Source: an uncultured Oscillospiraceae bacterium
GTDB taxonomy: Bacteria; Bacillota; Clostridia; Oscillospirales; Oscillospiraceae
Assembly: GCA_910584805.1 (NCBI GenBank)
Contig: CAJUCB010000012.1
Location: 1 to 24,125 of the forward strand
Reading direction: 5' to 3'
Length of the DNA stretch: 24,125 nucleotides
Each line of letters opens with the position of its first letter. The stretch's first letter is position 1. The position numbers and the translations under genes are program-made. Shown here piece after piece: positions 1-7,592 of the stretch. A model generated the notes under the pieces. That model was given only the letters and a program-made list of their open reading frames with translations. It had not been told where the DNA came from and searched no databases.

Positions 1-23
1 CGGGTGGCGATCTTCTCAGCCAT
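1..23 (-). CDS. Transketolase C-terminal subunit, 5' end only (partial)
   Basis: Only the first codons (start ATG at 23-21, reading MAEKIAT) lie in the window; the gene runs off the left edge. The start follows the stop of the N-terminal transketolase subunit by one base and has its own AAGGAGGG ribosome binding site inside the end of that gene. In Clostridia with split transketolases the second gene encodes the pyrimidine-binding and C-terminal domains, which complete the active site. The identity rests on this tight order and the typical N-terminus, since no domain can be seen. Confidence 0.7.
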
Positions 24-24
24 A

Positions 25-867
25 TTATTTGCCCTCCTTTTCTGCCAGGGCGGCAACCAGCTCCGCCCGTGCCGTTTCATACTGCTCTGCGTTGGGGGCC
101 TTCCCGTGCCAGCCGGCATCGTTCTCCATAAAGGAGACCCCCTTGCCCTTGACGGTCTTAGCCAGGAGCACCGTTGGGGCATCGGTAAAGCTCTGGGCCT
201 TGGCAAAAGCCTCCTCCAGGGCGGTAAAGTCATGGCCGTCCACAGAGATCACATGCCAGCCAAAGGCCTCCATCTTCTGGTCCAGGGGCTCCGAGGGCAT
301 CACATCGGCGGTCTTGCCGTCAATCTGCAAGCCGTTCACGTCGATGATGGCACAGAGGTTGTCCAGGCCGTACTTGGCCGCGCTCATGAACGCCTCCCAA
401 ACCTGGCCCTCTTCGATCTCGCCGTCCCCCAGGAGGGCGTAGACCCGGTAGCCCTTCTTGTCCAGCTTCCCCGCCAGGGCCATGCCCACTGCGGCGGAGA
501 TACCCTGCCCCAAAGAACCGGTGGACATATCCACCCCTTTCACATGGTGCATCTCCGCGTGGCCGGAGAGGTGGCCCTCCACACTGCGGAAGAGCTTCAA
601 CGCCTCCTCCGGGAAGTAGCCCCGCTGGGCCAGGATGGGATAGAGGGCCGGGGTGCAGTGGCCCTTGGAGAGGACGAAGCGGTCCCGCTCCGGATCCTGG
701 GGGTTGGCCGGGTCCACCCTCATCACATCAAAATACAGTTGGGTTAGGATGTCCATGGCGGAAAAGGAGCCGCCCAAATGGCCGGATGCACAGTTGTACA
801 CCATATCCAGGCCCAGCAGCCGCCCCTTGGCCGCCACGGCCTCCAGGGTGCGTAACTCTGTTTTCAT
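25..867 (-). CDS. Transketolase, N-terminal (thiamine diphosphate-binding) subunit
   Basis: A 280-residue protein with the first domain of a split transketolase, which moves two-carbon units between sugar phosphates in the non-oxidative pentose phosphate pathway. Visible motifs are SGHLGGS (about 28-34) and SKGH (67-70) with active-site histidines, GSLGQG (117-122), and the thiamine diphosphate/Mg motif starting GDGE at 147 and ending at Asn178. The length is right for the N-terminal half of a two-gene enzyme; full-length transketolase is about 650 residues. An open frame extends 20 codons further upstream, but the ATG at 867 has a GGAGG site at the right distance and lies below the promoter at 918-946. 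It is followed by the C-terminal subunit gene one base later, so the two are surely cotranscribed. Confidence 0.95.
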   Translation of the reverse strand: MKTELRTLEAVAAKGRLLGLDMVYNCASGHLGGSFSAMDILTQLYFDVMRVDPANPQDPERDRFVLSKGHCTPALYPILAQRGYFPEEALKLFRSVEGHLSGHAEMHHVKGVDMSTGSLGQGISAAVGMALAGKLDKKGYRVYALLGDGEIEEGQVWEAFMSAAKYGLDNLCAIIDVNGLQIDGKTADVMPSEPLDQKMEAFGWHVISVDGHDFTALEEAFAKAQSFTDAPTVLLAKTVKGKGVSFMENDAGWHGKAPNAEQYETARAELVAALAEKEGK

Positions 868-917
868 ATTGTTGCCTCCTCCTACGGATTTCAAAATTCC
901 GAATTCCTTCATGACAT

Positions 918-946
918 AGTGTACCACGGAAATTTTCTCCGGTCAA
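918..946 (-). promoter_or_regulatory. Sigma-A promoter for the transketolase genes
   Basis: On the minus strand, TTGACC (941-946) is separated by 17 bases from TACACT (918-923). The predicted start of transcription near 911 leaves a leader of about 45 bases before the transketolase ATG. It is back to back with the tRNA-Pro promoter. Confidence 0.65.
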
Positions 947-960
947 TTCTCTTTCTGCCC

Positions 961-989
961 TTGCATTTGTCGTGGATTTCCTTTATAAT
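961..989 (+). promoter_or_regulatory. Sigma-A promoter for tRNA-Pro
   Basis: TTGCAT (961-966), a 17-base spacer, then a perfect TATAAT (984-989). Transcription would start near 996, about 25 bases before the tRNA. It may also serve the MNT-HEPN gene downstream, for which no separate promoter is visible. Confidence 0.7.
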
Positions 990-1021
990 ATGGACTGCTC
1001 CACTTTTCAGAGGGCAAACTA

Positions 1022-1097
1022 CGGGGTGTTGCGCAGTTGGTAGCGCGCCTGCTTTGGGAGCAGGAGGCCCAGGGTTCGAGTCCCTGCACTCCGACCA
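1022..1097 (+). tRNA. tRNA-Pro (anticodon UGG)
   Basis: The sequence folds as a full cloverleaf. The 7-bp acceptor stem pairs CGGGGTG (from 1022) with CACTCCG (to 1093), with one G-U pair. The anticodon stem CCTGC/GCAGG carries loop TTTGGGA with anticodon TGG at 1055-1057, and the T-arm contains GGTTCGAGTCC. The discriminator A and CCA end are encoded (1094-1097). UGG reads proline CCN codons. It is a single tRNA, not part of a visible cluster. Confidence 0.97.
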
Positions 1098-1105
1098 CGC
1101 AGATT

Positions 1106-1135
1106 GGAAGAACCGCTCACTTGAGCGGTTCTTCC
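1106..1135 (+). terminator. Hairpin after tRNA-Pro, probable (possibly leaky) terminator
   Basis: A perfect 13-bp stem GGAAGAACCGCTC/GAGCGGTTCTTCC with the 4-base loop ACTT starts nine bases after the tRNA. There is no clean T-run after the stem, so termination may be partial. It ends only 25 bases before the TTG start of the next gene, which has no visible promoter of its own. Confidence 0.6.
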
Positions 1136-1160
1136 ATACTTACGGGGGGGGAATTTCACC

Positions 1161-1841
1161 TTGGATCAAACTTTGTCCAGCCTCTATCAAACCCTGGCCA
1201 CCTTGGCAGCCAAGCACAGAGCTGGAAAGCTCATTCTCTTTGGTTCTCGCGCCAGGGGCGATCATAGCCCAAGCAGTGATATTGACCTGGCGATCTGTGG
1301 GATGCCAGAGGAGAACCGGGCCCGGTTTTGGTCCGATGTCGATGCCTTGCCCACACTACTGAGCATTGATCTGGTCCACCTCTCCCCCCACACTACACCC
1401 GCTCTTTTGGAAAATATCAAACAGGATGGTGTCATTCTCATGGATAAAGCGGCAGAGAAACGCAACAAGCTGAAAGATGCTTTGGCCCGTCTGGAGGAGG
1501 CTTTGGAAGAATACCGCAGCACCCAGACTTCCGTTGTCCGGGACGGCGCGATTCAGCGGTTTGAATTTTGCACAGAGTTGGCCTGGAAAGCTGCCCGCGA
1601 ATATCTCTTGGACCAAGGATATACAGAAATCAACAGCCCAAAAGCTGTGATGCGTAAAGCCTATACTGATGGCCTGATCTCCAACCAAGACGGTTGGCTT
1701 AAACTCCTGGAAGATCGCAATCTCACCTCCCACCTATACGATGACAACACAGCCTCTATGGTTTTTCAACGGATTCAAGCAAATCACACAGTTCTGCTCC
1801 GTTCTCTTTCCCAAGCCTTAGAGGAACGGCCCTCTCTATAA
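1161..1841 (+). CDS. Fused MNT nucleotidyltransferase + HI0074-type HEPN protein
   Basis: A 226-residue protein made of two parts. Residues 1-95 are a minimal nucleotidyltransferase domain with GSRARG (28-33), the metal-binding pair in SDID (Asp40, Asp42) and a third acidic residue at Asp70. Residues about 100-226 are a helical substrate-binding/HEPN domain of the HI0074 type, with RNLTSH (186-191), which fits the HEPN Rx4H motif, followed by Tyr193. In most genomes these are two adjacent genes (HI0073/HI0074; MntA/HepT in type VII toxin-antitoxin pairs, where MNT adds AMP to the HEPN RNase). Here they are one chain. The start is TTG at 1161, with a G-rich stretch about 10 bases upstream. It lies just behind tRNA-Pro. 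The fold assignment is firm; toxin-antitoxin activity is not shown by sequence. Confidence 0.85.
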   Translation: MDQTLSSLYQTLATLAAKHRAGKLILFGSRARGDHSPSSDIDLAICGMPEENRARFWSDVDALPTLLSIDLVHLSPHTTPALLENIKQDGVILMDKAAEKRNKLKDALARLEEALEEYRSTQTSVVRDGAIQRFEFCTELAWKAAREYLLDQGYTEINSPKAVMRKAYTDGLISNQDGWLKLLEDRNLTSHLYDDNTASMVFQRIQANHTVLLRSLSQALEERPSL

Positions 1842-1843
1842 GC

Positions 1844-1877
1844 AATGGCCCCCCGGCAACAAAGCCAGGGGGCCATT
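1844..1877. terminator. Convergent terminator hairpin
   Basis: A 10-bp stem AATGGCCCCC/GGGGGCCATT encloses a smaller GGC/GCC hairpin. It sits between the stop of the MNT-HEPN gene (plus) and the stop of the DegV-kinase gene (minus) and could serve both. The plus side is followed by CTTT only. Confidence 0.75.
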
Positions 1878-1923
1878 CTTTATGATGCTAGTGCGGCACA
1901 AGCTGCAAGCCAACCAGCCGCCC

Positions 1924-4572
1924 TCATTTCCTCATGAACAGCAAGCCAAACGCCCGCGGCCCACAGTTGCTGGCAATGGCGGCGGATGCCTTATGGAGGT
2001 AGATCCGCTCGAAGGTTCCGTACTGCTGCACCAGCTTTTGAACGTAAGCCAAGCTCTGTTCATCCATCCCTGCATACACGATGAACAAAACCCGCCGGTC
2101 AATACTCCCCGCGTTTCTCAGCATCTTTCGCACATAGCGCTTCGCCACCCGGGCAAACCCGCCGATCTCTATAGCACCCACGGTGATCCTGCTCTTCCGC
2201 ATCACCACCACCGGGTGCAGCAGCAGGGTATCGCAGAGGAGTTGTATCCGTTTGGAAACCAAGCCTGCCTGGCACATCATGTGAGTGCTGTCAATGAGGC
2301 AGGTAGAGGAGAGCCGCCGCCGGAGGCTTTCCACCGTTTTGATGATATCCTCTTTCGTGGCGTGATTTTCTGCCATTGTCGCAGCGTATAGTACGGCCAA
2401 CCCCAGGCTGCTGGATAGGTGCCCAGAATCCAACACGGTGATATTACTAAAAGACTTTGCAGCCTCCATGGCGTGGTAATATCCCTCACTGGTATGCTTC
2501 GCCATCGTAATGTGGATCACATTCTGGGCCATGGTCAGCTTTTCCGCAAAGAATTTTTCATAATCCTCCACATCAGGCGGTTGGGAATAGCCAGCTTTTC
2601 CCGCAGCCAAGTGCCTCACAAACTCGTCTGCCTTCATTTCCAGTTCATCCAAGAAACGGCCCTGGTCTGTGCAGACATAATAGGGGCATGTTGCGATATT
2701 GAACTCTTCTTTCAGGGATTCCGGCAAATCGCACACGCTGTCTGTGGTAATCATGACCGGGATCATCTGCTCCCGCTCAAAAATCAGCACATCCTTCCCG
2801 ATCTCTGCCTGGGTGGACTCCTTGTTGATATGCACCAAATCCCTGGGGAGTACACTCAACACAGCGGTTTCCAGCAGTGCGCCGCTGACCGGCTTGGCCA
2901 GGTAGCCATTGAACCCCTCCTTTTGGTAGAGAAGTTGATGCTCGCTCCCTGCGTTGGCCGTCAGCGCAATCACAGGGACATCTTGGCACAGGCCTGCCGG
3001 CTGGGTGCGCAGCGCGTGGAGGCACTGGATCCCGTCCATCTTTGGCATCAAGTGGTCCATCAAGATGCAGTCGTAGTGCTGCGTCCGTGTCAGCTTGAGG
3101 CATTCCTCTCCGCTCAAGGCAGTGTCAATCTGTATCTTCGTCTCGGAAAGCAGCTTGCGCACCACCATCAGGTTCATTTCATTGTCGTCCACCACCAGCA
3201 GGTGGGCATTCGGGGCCTCAAAGCTCTGCTCATACCGCTCCCCGTCACTGGCGTTCATGTGGGAAGCCAAGATAAAGGTGCCCAGCTCCGAATCGTCGAT
3301 GATCTCCTGCTCCAACGTAACGATGAAGGTCGAGCCCTTGGTATAGACACTGTTGACGCTGATCTCGCCTCCCATCAGCGTCACCAGCTGATGAACGATA
3401 CTCAGGCCAAGGCCGCTGCCCTCAATGTGCCGGTTCTTCTTCTCGTCCACACGTTTGAACGCGTTGAACAGCTCGGGGATATCCTCCCGCTTGATCCCCT
3501 GCCCGGTATCCTCCACAGAATACCAGATGCGCACCTTGTTCAAAGCAATACGCTCACAGCGGGCAGAAAGGGTTATCGTCCCCTCACTGGTGTATTTGAC
3601 CGCGTTGTTCAGGAGATTGACCAGGATTTGCTTGATCCGAACCTCGTCCCCGCAGAGCATACTGGGGATGGAGGAATCCACCCGCAGCCGGAATTCCAGC
3701 CCCTTTTCTGTGGCTTTGATCCAGATCATGTTGACGATATCCGAGAAGAGCTCCCCCGTCTTATAGGAGGAATTGATGATTTCCATTTTCCCGGATTTCA
3801 GCTTGGACAAATCCAAAATATCGTTGATCAACGTCAACAGCATCTTACTGGCACCCTGTATGTTCCGCGCATTCTCCGCAATGCTTTTGGGGATATCCTC
3901 ACGGAGGGTAAGCTCATTCAATCCGATGATCGTGTTGATCGGCGTGCGGATCTCGTGGCTCATACTGGTGAAGAAGTGGTTTTCCGCCTGATTCAATTCC
4001 TCAATCTCTTTTTTCTGCTGAATGGAAAGCTGGTTCTCCCGCTCATAAAGCCGCGTTAAAAACAGCAGCAACACGCCAGTGAGCGCACCCACGATGATCA
4101 CGGAGACTGCCGAATCCAAAAACGAACGTCTCAGGGTATTCTGGGCGACATATTCCGGAAAATAAAATGCGCCATAATAGCACAGCAGTGTCTCCGCCGT
4201 GCAAAGCAGGAAAAACAAGTGTTTTCGCTTTCCCTCTAGGATAATACTAATGTAAATGAAGCACAGCACGAACCATTCCGGCACGCCGCTATAAAATCCC
4301 CCCGCTGTAAAAAAGCTCACAGGGAACAGCAGAAGCAGCAGCACCGCAATCATGGTACCGCCCCCGTTGATACACTCCTTTTTAATGCTGAGCCTCATGA
4401 CCACTGCCATAAAAACAAGGCTTATCAACAACAGGAGAAGATTCTCGATCCGCCTTCCCATAGGAAGTATGAAAATCAACGCGATCATGCAGATGCTCGT
4501 CACCGAACAAAACATACGTTCCCGCAAGCTGGTCTTATAGCCATAAATGCTTTCGAGCCATCTTTTTATCAC
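1924..4572 (-). CDS. Membrane hybrid histidine kinase with receiver and C-terminal DegV domain
   Basis: An 882-residue single chain. In order: five or six membrane spans without a large outside loop (about 22-175); a coiled linker; HisKA with H-box SMSHEIRTP (phospho-acceptor His206); ATPase with N-box around Asn322/Asn323, DTGQGI (355-360) and GSGLGL (385-390); a receiver (456-578) with Asp462/Asp463, phospho-acceptor Asp506, Thr538 and Lys560; a short linker; then a complete DegV-like domain (about 604-882). The DegV part shows TTDS (609-612), SQP (663-665), VLDS (713-716) and a C-terminal CGPRAFG, but the usual SSxLSGTY and KKGGR motifs are altered. DegV proteins (FakB family) bind fatty acids. 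The start is GTG at 4572, nine bases after GGAGG. It is third in an operon, 29 bases after the HPt kinase. There is no frameshift at the fusion. Confidence 0.9.
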   Translation of the reverse strand: MIKRWLESIYGYKTSLRERMFCSVTSICMIALIFILPMGRRIENLLLLLISLVFMAVVMRLSIKKECINGGGTMIAVLLLLLFPVSFFTAGGFYSGVPEWFVLCFIYISIILEGKRKHLFFLLCTAETLLCYYGAFYFPEYVAQNTLRRSFLDSAVSVIIVGALTGVLLLFLTRLYERENQLSIQQKKEIEELNQAENHFFTSMSHEIRTPINTIIGLNELTLREDIPKSIAENARNIQGASKMLLTLINDILDLSKLKSGKMEIINSSYKTGELFSDIVNMIWIKATEKGLEFRLRVDSSIPSMLCGDEVRIKQILVNLLNNAVKYTSEGTITLSARCERIALNKVRIWYSVEDTGQGIKREDIPELFNAFKRVDEKKNRHIEGSGLGLSIVHQLVTLMGGEISVNSVYTKGSTFIVTLEQEIIDDSELGTFILASHMNASDGERYEQSFEAPNAHLLVVDDNEMNLMVVRKLLSETKIQIDTALSGEECLKLTRTQHYDCILMDHLMPKMDGIQCLHALRTQPAGLCQDVPVIALTANAGSEHQLLYQKEGFNGYLAKPVSGALLETAVLSVLPRDLVHINKESTQAEIGKDVLIFEREQMIPVMITTDSVCDLPESLKEEFNIATCPYYVCTDQGRFLDELEMKADEFVRHLAAGKAGYSQPPDVEDYEKFFAEKLTMAQNVIHITMAKHTSEGYYHAMEAAKSFSNITVLDSGHLSSSLGLAVLYAATMAENHATKEDIIKTVESLRRRLSSTCLIDSTHMMCQAGLVSKRIQLLCDTLLLHPVVVMRKSRITVGAIEIGGFARVAKRYVRKMLRNAGSIDRRVLFIVYAGMDEQSLAYVQKLVQQYGTFERIYLHKASAAIASNCGPRAFGLLFMRK

Positions 4573-4601
4573 CCGATGTTTCCTCCATTCCTTAGAAATA
4601 T

Positions 4602-7136
4602 CTAAACGCCGGTCATGCTCTCGCAGACCTCCTCGTACATACGCAGCAGTATGGGGTGATTCTCATGGATGTATTCTGTATCCTCCTCTTTCCCCGCATG
4701 CTCCAGCTGCTTTGCCAGCGCTGAAAGCTCTGTTGCTCCGATGGTCAAGGATGTGCTCTTTAACGCGTGGACCTTCACCGCATAGTCCGGCCAGTTGGCC
4801 GCCTCATACAGCGCCATGATCTCCTCTGCCTTTTCCTGCCTTTGGCCGGAGAACATCCGCAGCATATCCAAATAAAATGCGTCGTCCCCACAACAGTAAT
4901 CCAACCCCATCGCCACGTCAATCCCCACCTCTGCCAGGGCCGCATAGGTCATGGAGAGTGCAGCAGATTGTCCCGCCGGCTGCCCAGCCTCTGGAACAGC
5001 CTCCTCTTGCAGGGAATCATACTCTTCTTCCGCGTCAGCGGGGACGGGCGTGTCCTCTTCTGTTGCATTGCTATTGTTGTAATGTATGCAGTGCTTTGGC
5101 AGCACCCGGCGCAGGACACGTTCCAGGACAGTGCGCTCGATGGGTTTTGCCACAAACTCTGTAAATCCTTCGTCCCGGAACATCTCCCTGGCCCCGCTGA
5201 TGGTATTCGCAGTCAGGGCGATCACCGGCAGGTCCTGGTAAGCGCCATTCTCGATCTCCCGGATGCGCCGGAGGGTCTCGATTCCATCAAAGCCCGGCAT
5301 CATGTGATCCAGGAAAATCATATCATAGGGGGCCTGGGTGCATTGCTTCACAGCCTCTTTCCCGCTGAGGCAGGTGTCCACCTGGATCCCATAGCTGTCT
5401 AGGAAGCCTCTGGCCACCACAAGGTTCATCTCTTCGTCGTCAACCACCAACACACGGACCCCTTCACAGGAGAACGGCCGGTGCCCGGCGGCTTGCATCT
5501 CATCGAAGCTGTTTTCACTTATGTCGCCATTGAGCAGGTTCACCACAGAGATGGCAAAAAACGGCTTGTGGATCACAAGCAGGTTGCTCTCTCTGTCGAG
5601 AGAAAAATCCTTTTCTGCGATCACCGCTACACGCATAGAATTTGCCAATTCCTCGTAGTAGGCGCCGTTCTCTTCATATTCCGACTGGGCGATGAACACA
5701 TGGGTCAGGTTGTGGTTGCTCAGCAGCTTTAGGAAGCCCTCAAAGTTATGCGCCTGGTAGCCTTCCAGCCCAAGGCCTTCCAGCAGGTGGGAGATCAGCC
5801 TGTCGTAATATTGGCTCACCTCATCGCAGGCAAATTTCTCCGGCTTGAAATAGCACGCCACGCAAAGCTGTTCCACGTCTGTAACCACCATGGCCGGGGT
5901 ATCGTCCACCATCCCCTGGGGGATGATCATGCGGGCTTGCAGGCCCCGCTGCTCCTCCTTGCTGTCAAAGTGGATGAAACCACCCATAGACTGCAAGAGC
6001 CCCCGGGCAATGGGGATACCTAGGCCCAAGCCCCCAGCAAAGCGGTTGCTGCCAGAATTGGCCTGGTAAAAGTCATCATCAATCTGGGCAATTTGGGACT
6101 CCGTCATCCCGATACCCGTGTCATAGACGTCTATGATTAGGTTGATGCCATAGTTCTCCCGCCGGAACCCAACACTGACCCCAACGCCCCCCTCTTCCGT
6201 AAACTTAATGGAATTCTCCAGGAGTATCTTCATCACGTGGGAAATCTTTTCTGCATCCCCCACCAAGACCGCCGGAATTTTGGGGTCGATGTCGAAGATC
6301 AGTTCCAAATGTCGCTTGCTGTTTTGCACCATGATGGAGGTGATCACATCGTTGAGCACAGATATGATGGTATATGGTGCACTGCTTGCAGCTAAGGTGC
6401 CCTCAACAATCTCTGTATAGTCCAGGATTTTGCTGATCTGGTTGGACAGCCGCTTCCCTGCGGTTTGGATCGACTGCACATCCCCCCGGAGTTCCGGGGA
6501 AAGCTTCTTGCCCAGCGCCACCTCGCTGATCCCGAGGACCATGTTAACAGGCGTGCGAAGCTCATGGGACACATTGGATAAAAATTCAGCGTTCTGTTGT
6601 TCCACTGTTTCCAACTGCGTAAGGGTTTCAGCATACCACTGCCGCTCTTCTATCCTCCGGTTGATCCGGTACTTTGCGATGGACAGCGCACCTGCTACGA
6701 TGACCGCCCCCAAGCCCAGGCGTATCACATCCTGTACATCCATGCTGGATGTAATGGTGTGTAAGATCAGGCCATGGTATAACAGCTCTACTATGTATAG
6801 GGCGGCTATCATATAGAGCGGCAAGGTCTTATCCAGCATGGAAAAAATCAGGAACACGATGCAGGCCACAGCAGGGATATCAAACAGGCTGACGCTGTGT
6901 ACACCGAAAAAGAAAACGACGATCAGCAGCAAGCCCGAACACAAATTTTCATAGAGCGCTTTTGAGCCAATCCGCCCAATGTGGAGAAACCACACCAAGC
7001 CATTTCCGATCACAAAAATCGGGACCATCCAAAGCTCCCACGAAAACGCAATGGTGATCAGCATCAGCATCATGCCGACCATGGTGACAACGACAGCCAG
7101 AAGCAGATGTTTACTTGTCTGCTTGTCTGCCCTCAT
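4602..7136 (-). CDS. Membrane hybrid histidine kinase with receiver and C-terminal HPt domain
   Basis: An 844-residue kinase. In order: about six membrane spans (10-155) with no large sensor domain outside; HisKA with SNVSHELRTP (His191); ATPase with N-box near Asn308, DTGIGM (339-344) and GGLGLG (368-373); a degenerate receiver-like stretch (about 412-540) with no evident phospho-acceptor; an intact receiver (561-680) with Asp566/Asp567, phospho-acceptor Asp610, Thr642 and Lys664; an acidic linker; and an HPt domain (about 735-840) with VHALKSTS (phospho-acceptor His790). It can therefore carry a His-Asp-His relay on its own. The HPt could pass phosphate to the single-domain receiver encoded just upstream or to the receiver of the DegV kinase downstream. 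Its ATG overlaps the stop of the receiver gene (ATGA), with GGAG about 11 bases before. Confidence 0.93.
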   Translation of the reverse strand: MRADKQTSKHLLLAVVVTMVGMMLMLITIAFSWELWMVPIFVIGNGLVWFLHIGRIGSKALYENLCSGLLLIVVFFFGVHSVSLFDIPAVACIVFLIFSMLDKTLPLYMIAALYIVELLYHGLILHTITSSMDVQDVIRLGLGAVIVAGALSIAKYRINRRIEERQWYAETLTQLETVEQQNAEFLSNVSHELRTPVNMVLGISEVALGKKLSPELRGDVQSIQTAGKRLSNQISKILDYTEIVEGTLAASSAPYTIISVLNDVITSIMVQNSKRHLELIFDIDPKIPAVLVGDAEKISHVMKILLENSIKFTEEGGVGVSVGFRRENYGINLIIDVYDTGIGMTESQIAQIDDDFYQANSGSNRFAGGLGLGIPIARGLLQSMGGFIHFDSKEEQRGLQARMIIPQGMVDDTPAMVVTDVEQLCVACYFKPEKFACDEVSQYYDRLISHLLEGLGLEGYQAHNFEGFLKLLSNHNLTHVFIAQSEYEENGAYYEELANSMRVAVIAEKDFSLDRESNLLVIHKPFFAISVVNLLNGDISENSFDEMQAAGHRPFSCEGVRVLVVDDEEMNLVVARGFLDSYGIQVDTCLSGKEAVKQCTQAPYDMIFLDHMMPGFDGIETLRRIREIENGAYQDLPVIALTANTISGAREMFRDEGFTEFVAKPIERTVLERVLRRVLPKHCIHYNNSNATEEDTPVPADAEEEYDSLQEEAVPEAGQPAGQSAALSMTYAALAEVGIDVAMGLDYCCGDDAFYLDMLRMFSGQRQEKAEEIMALYEAANWPDYAVKVHALKSTSLTIGATELSALAKQLEHAGKEEDTEYIHENHPILLRMYEEVCESMTGV

Positions 7137-7498
7137 TTAAGATCCAGCTCCTTTGCAACACGTTTCAGCAGTTCCTGGGGATAAAAGGGCTTTTTCAGGT
7201 AATTCGCCGCCCCCAGCTCAATGGCACGCATGACATCGTCTGCGTCCCCGGATGCCGTCAGGAAGATCACAGGGACATCAATGGGGATCTCTTTCATGTG
7301 TTCAAAGGTCTCAATGCCAGACATGGATGGCATGGCAATATCCAAGAGGACCAGATCGACTTTTCTGGTTTTCAGCTTCGTAAGTGCTACTTCTCCGGAC
7401 TCTGCAAGAAGCACCGCATAGGTCTTCTCCAAAATCTTTTTTGTCCGCATCAAATTCATTTTGTCGTCATCGACAACCAAGATACATTTCGTCAGCAT
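7133..7498 (-). CDS. Single-domain response regulator
   Basis: A 121-residue protein that is only a receiver domain (CheY/Spo0F-like). It has the acidic pair Asp10/Asp11, phospho-acceptor Asp53 in LLDIAMP, Thr81 and Lys103 in LKKP. There is no output domain, so it must act by protein contact or as a phosphate carrier. The ATG at 7498 follows GGAGGAAGCTGT; longer frames upstream would pass through the promoter. It is the first gene of the three-gene signalling operon and its TGA overlaps the start of the HPt kinase (ATGA), which suggests coupled translation. Confidence 0.93.
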   Translation of the reverse strand: MLTKCILVVDDDKMNLMRTKKILEKTYAVLLAESGEVALTKLKTRKVDLVLLDIAMPSMSGIETFEHMKEIPIDVPVIFLTASGDADDVMRAIELGAANYLKKPFYPQELLKRVAKELDLK

Positions 7499-7538
7499 AC
7501 AGCTTCCTCCTTCTTCACAGTTCAGGGTTTCCCCGCCT

Positions 7539-7567
7539 ATTCTAATATGGCGCAGCGATAAAATCAA
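7539..7567 (-). promoter_or_regulatory. Sigma-A promoter for the receiver/kinase/DegV-kinase operon
   Basis: On the minus strand, TTGATT (7562-7567), a 17-base spacer, then TAGAAT (7539-7544). The likely transcription start near 7532 gives a leader of about 34 bases before the response regulator ATG. No further promoter was seen inside the three-gene run. Confidence 0.65.
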
Positions 7568-7592
7568 GAGCAATCTATCGGCCAAGCACCCC

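Noticed and set aside
1924..2770. DegV as a separate gene starting at an internal ATG (MIPVMITTDS).
   Set aside because: The frame is continuous with the kinase and no clear ribosome binding site was noted before that ATG, so a fusion is the simpler reading. Internal initiation cannot be fully excluded.
2419..4059. A 546-codon open frame on the plus strand opposite the DegV kinase.
   Set aside because: The opposite strand carries all the kinase, receiver and DegV motifs; this frame shows none and is a shadow.
1022..7592. Possible genomic island beside tRNA-Pro, since the DNA from about 1.1 to 7.6 kb looks less GC-rich than the rest.
   Set aside because: No integrase, transposase or direct repeat of the tRNA 3' end was seen near 7.5 kb, and base composition was judged by eye only. 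Recent transfer of the signalling operon remains possible but unsupported.
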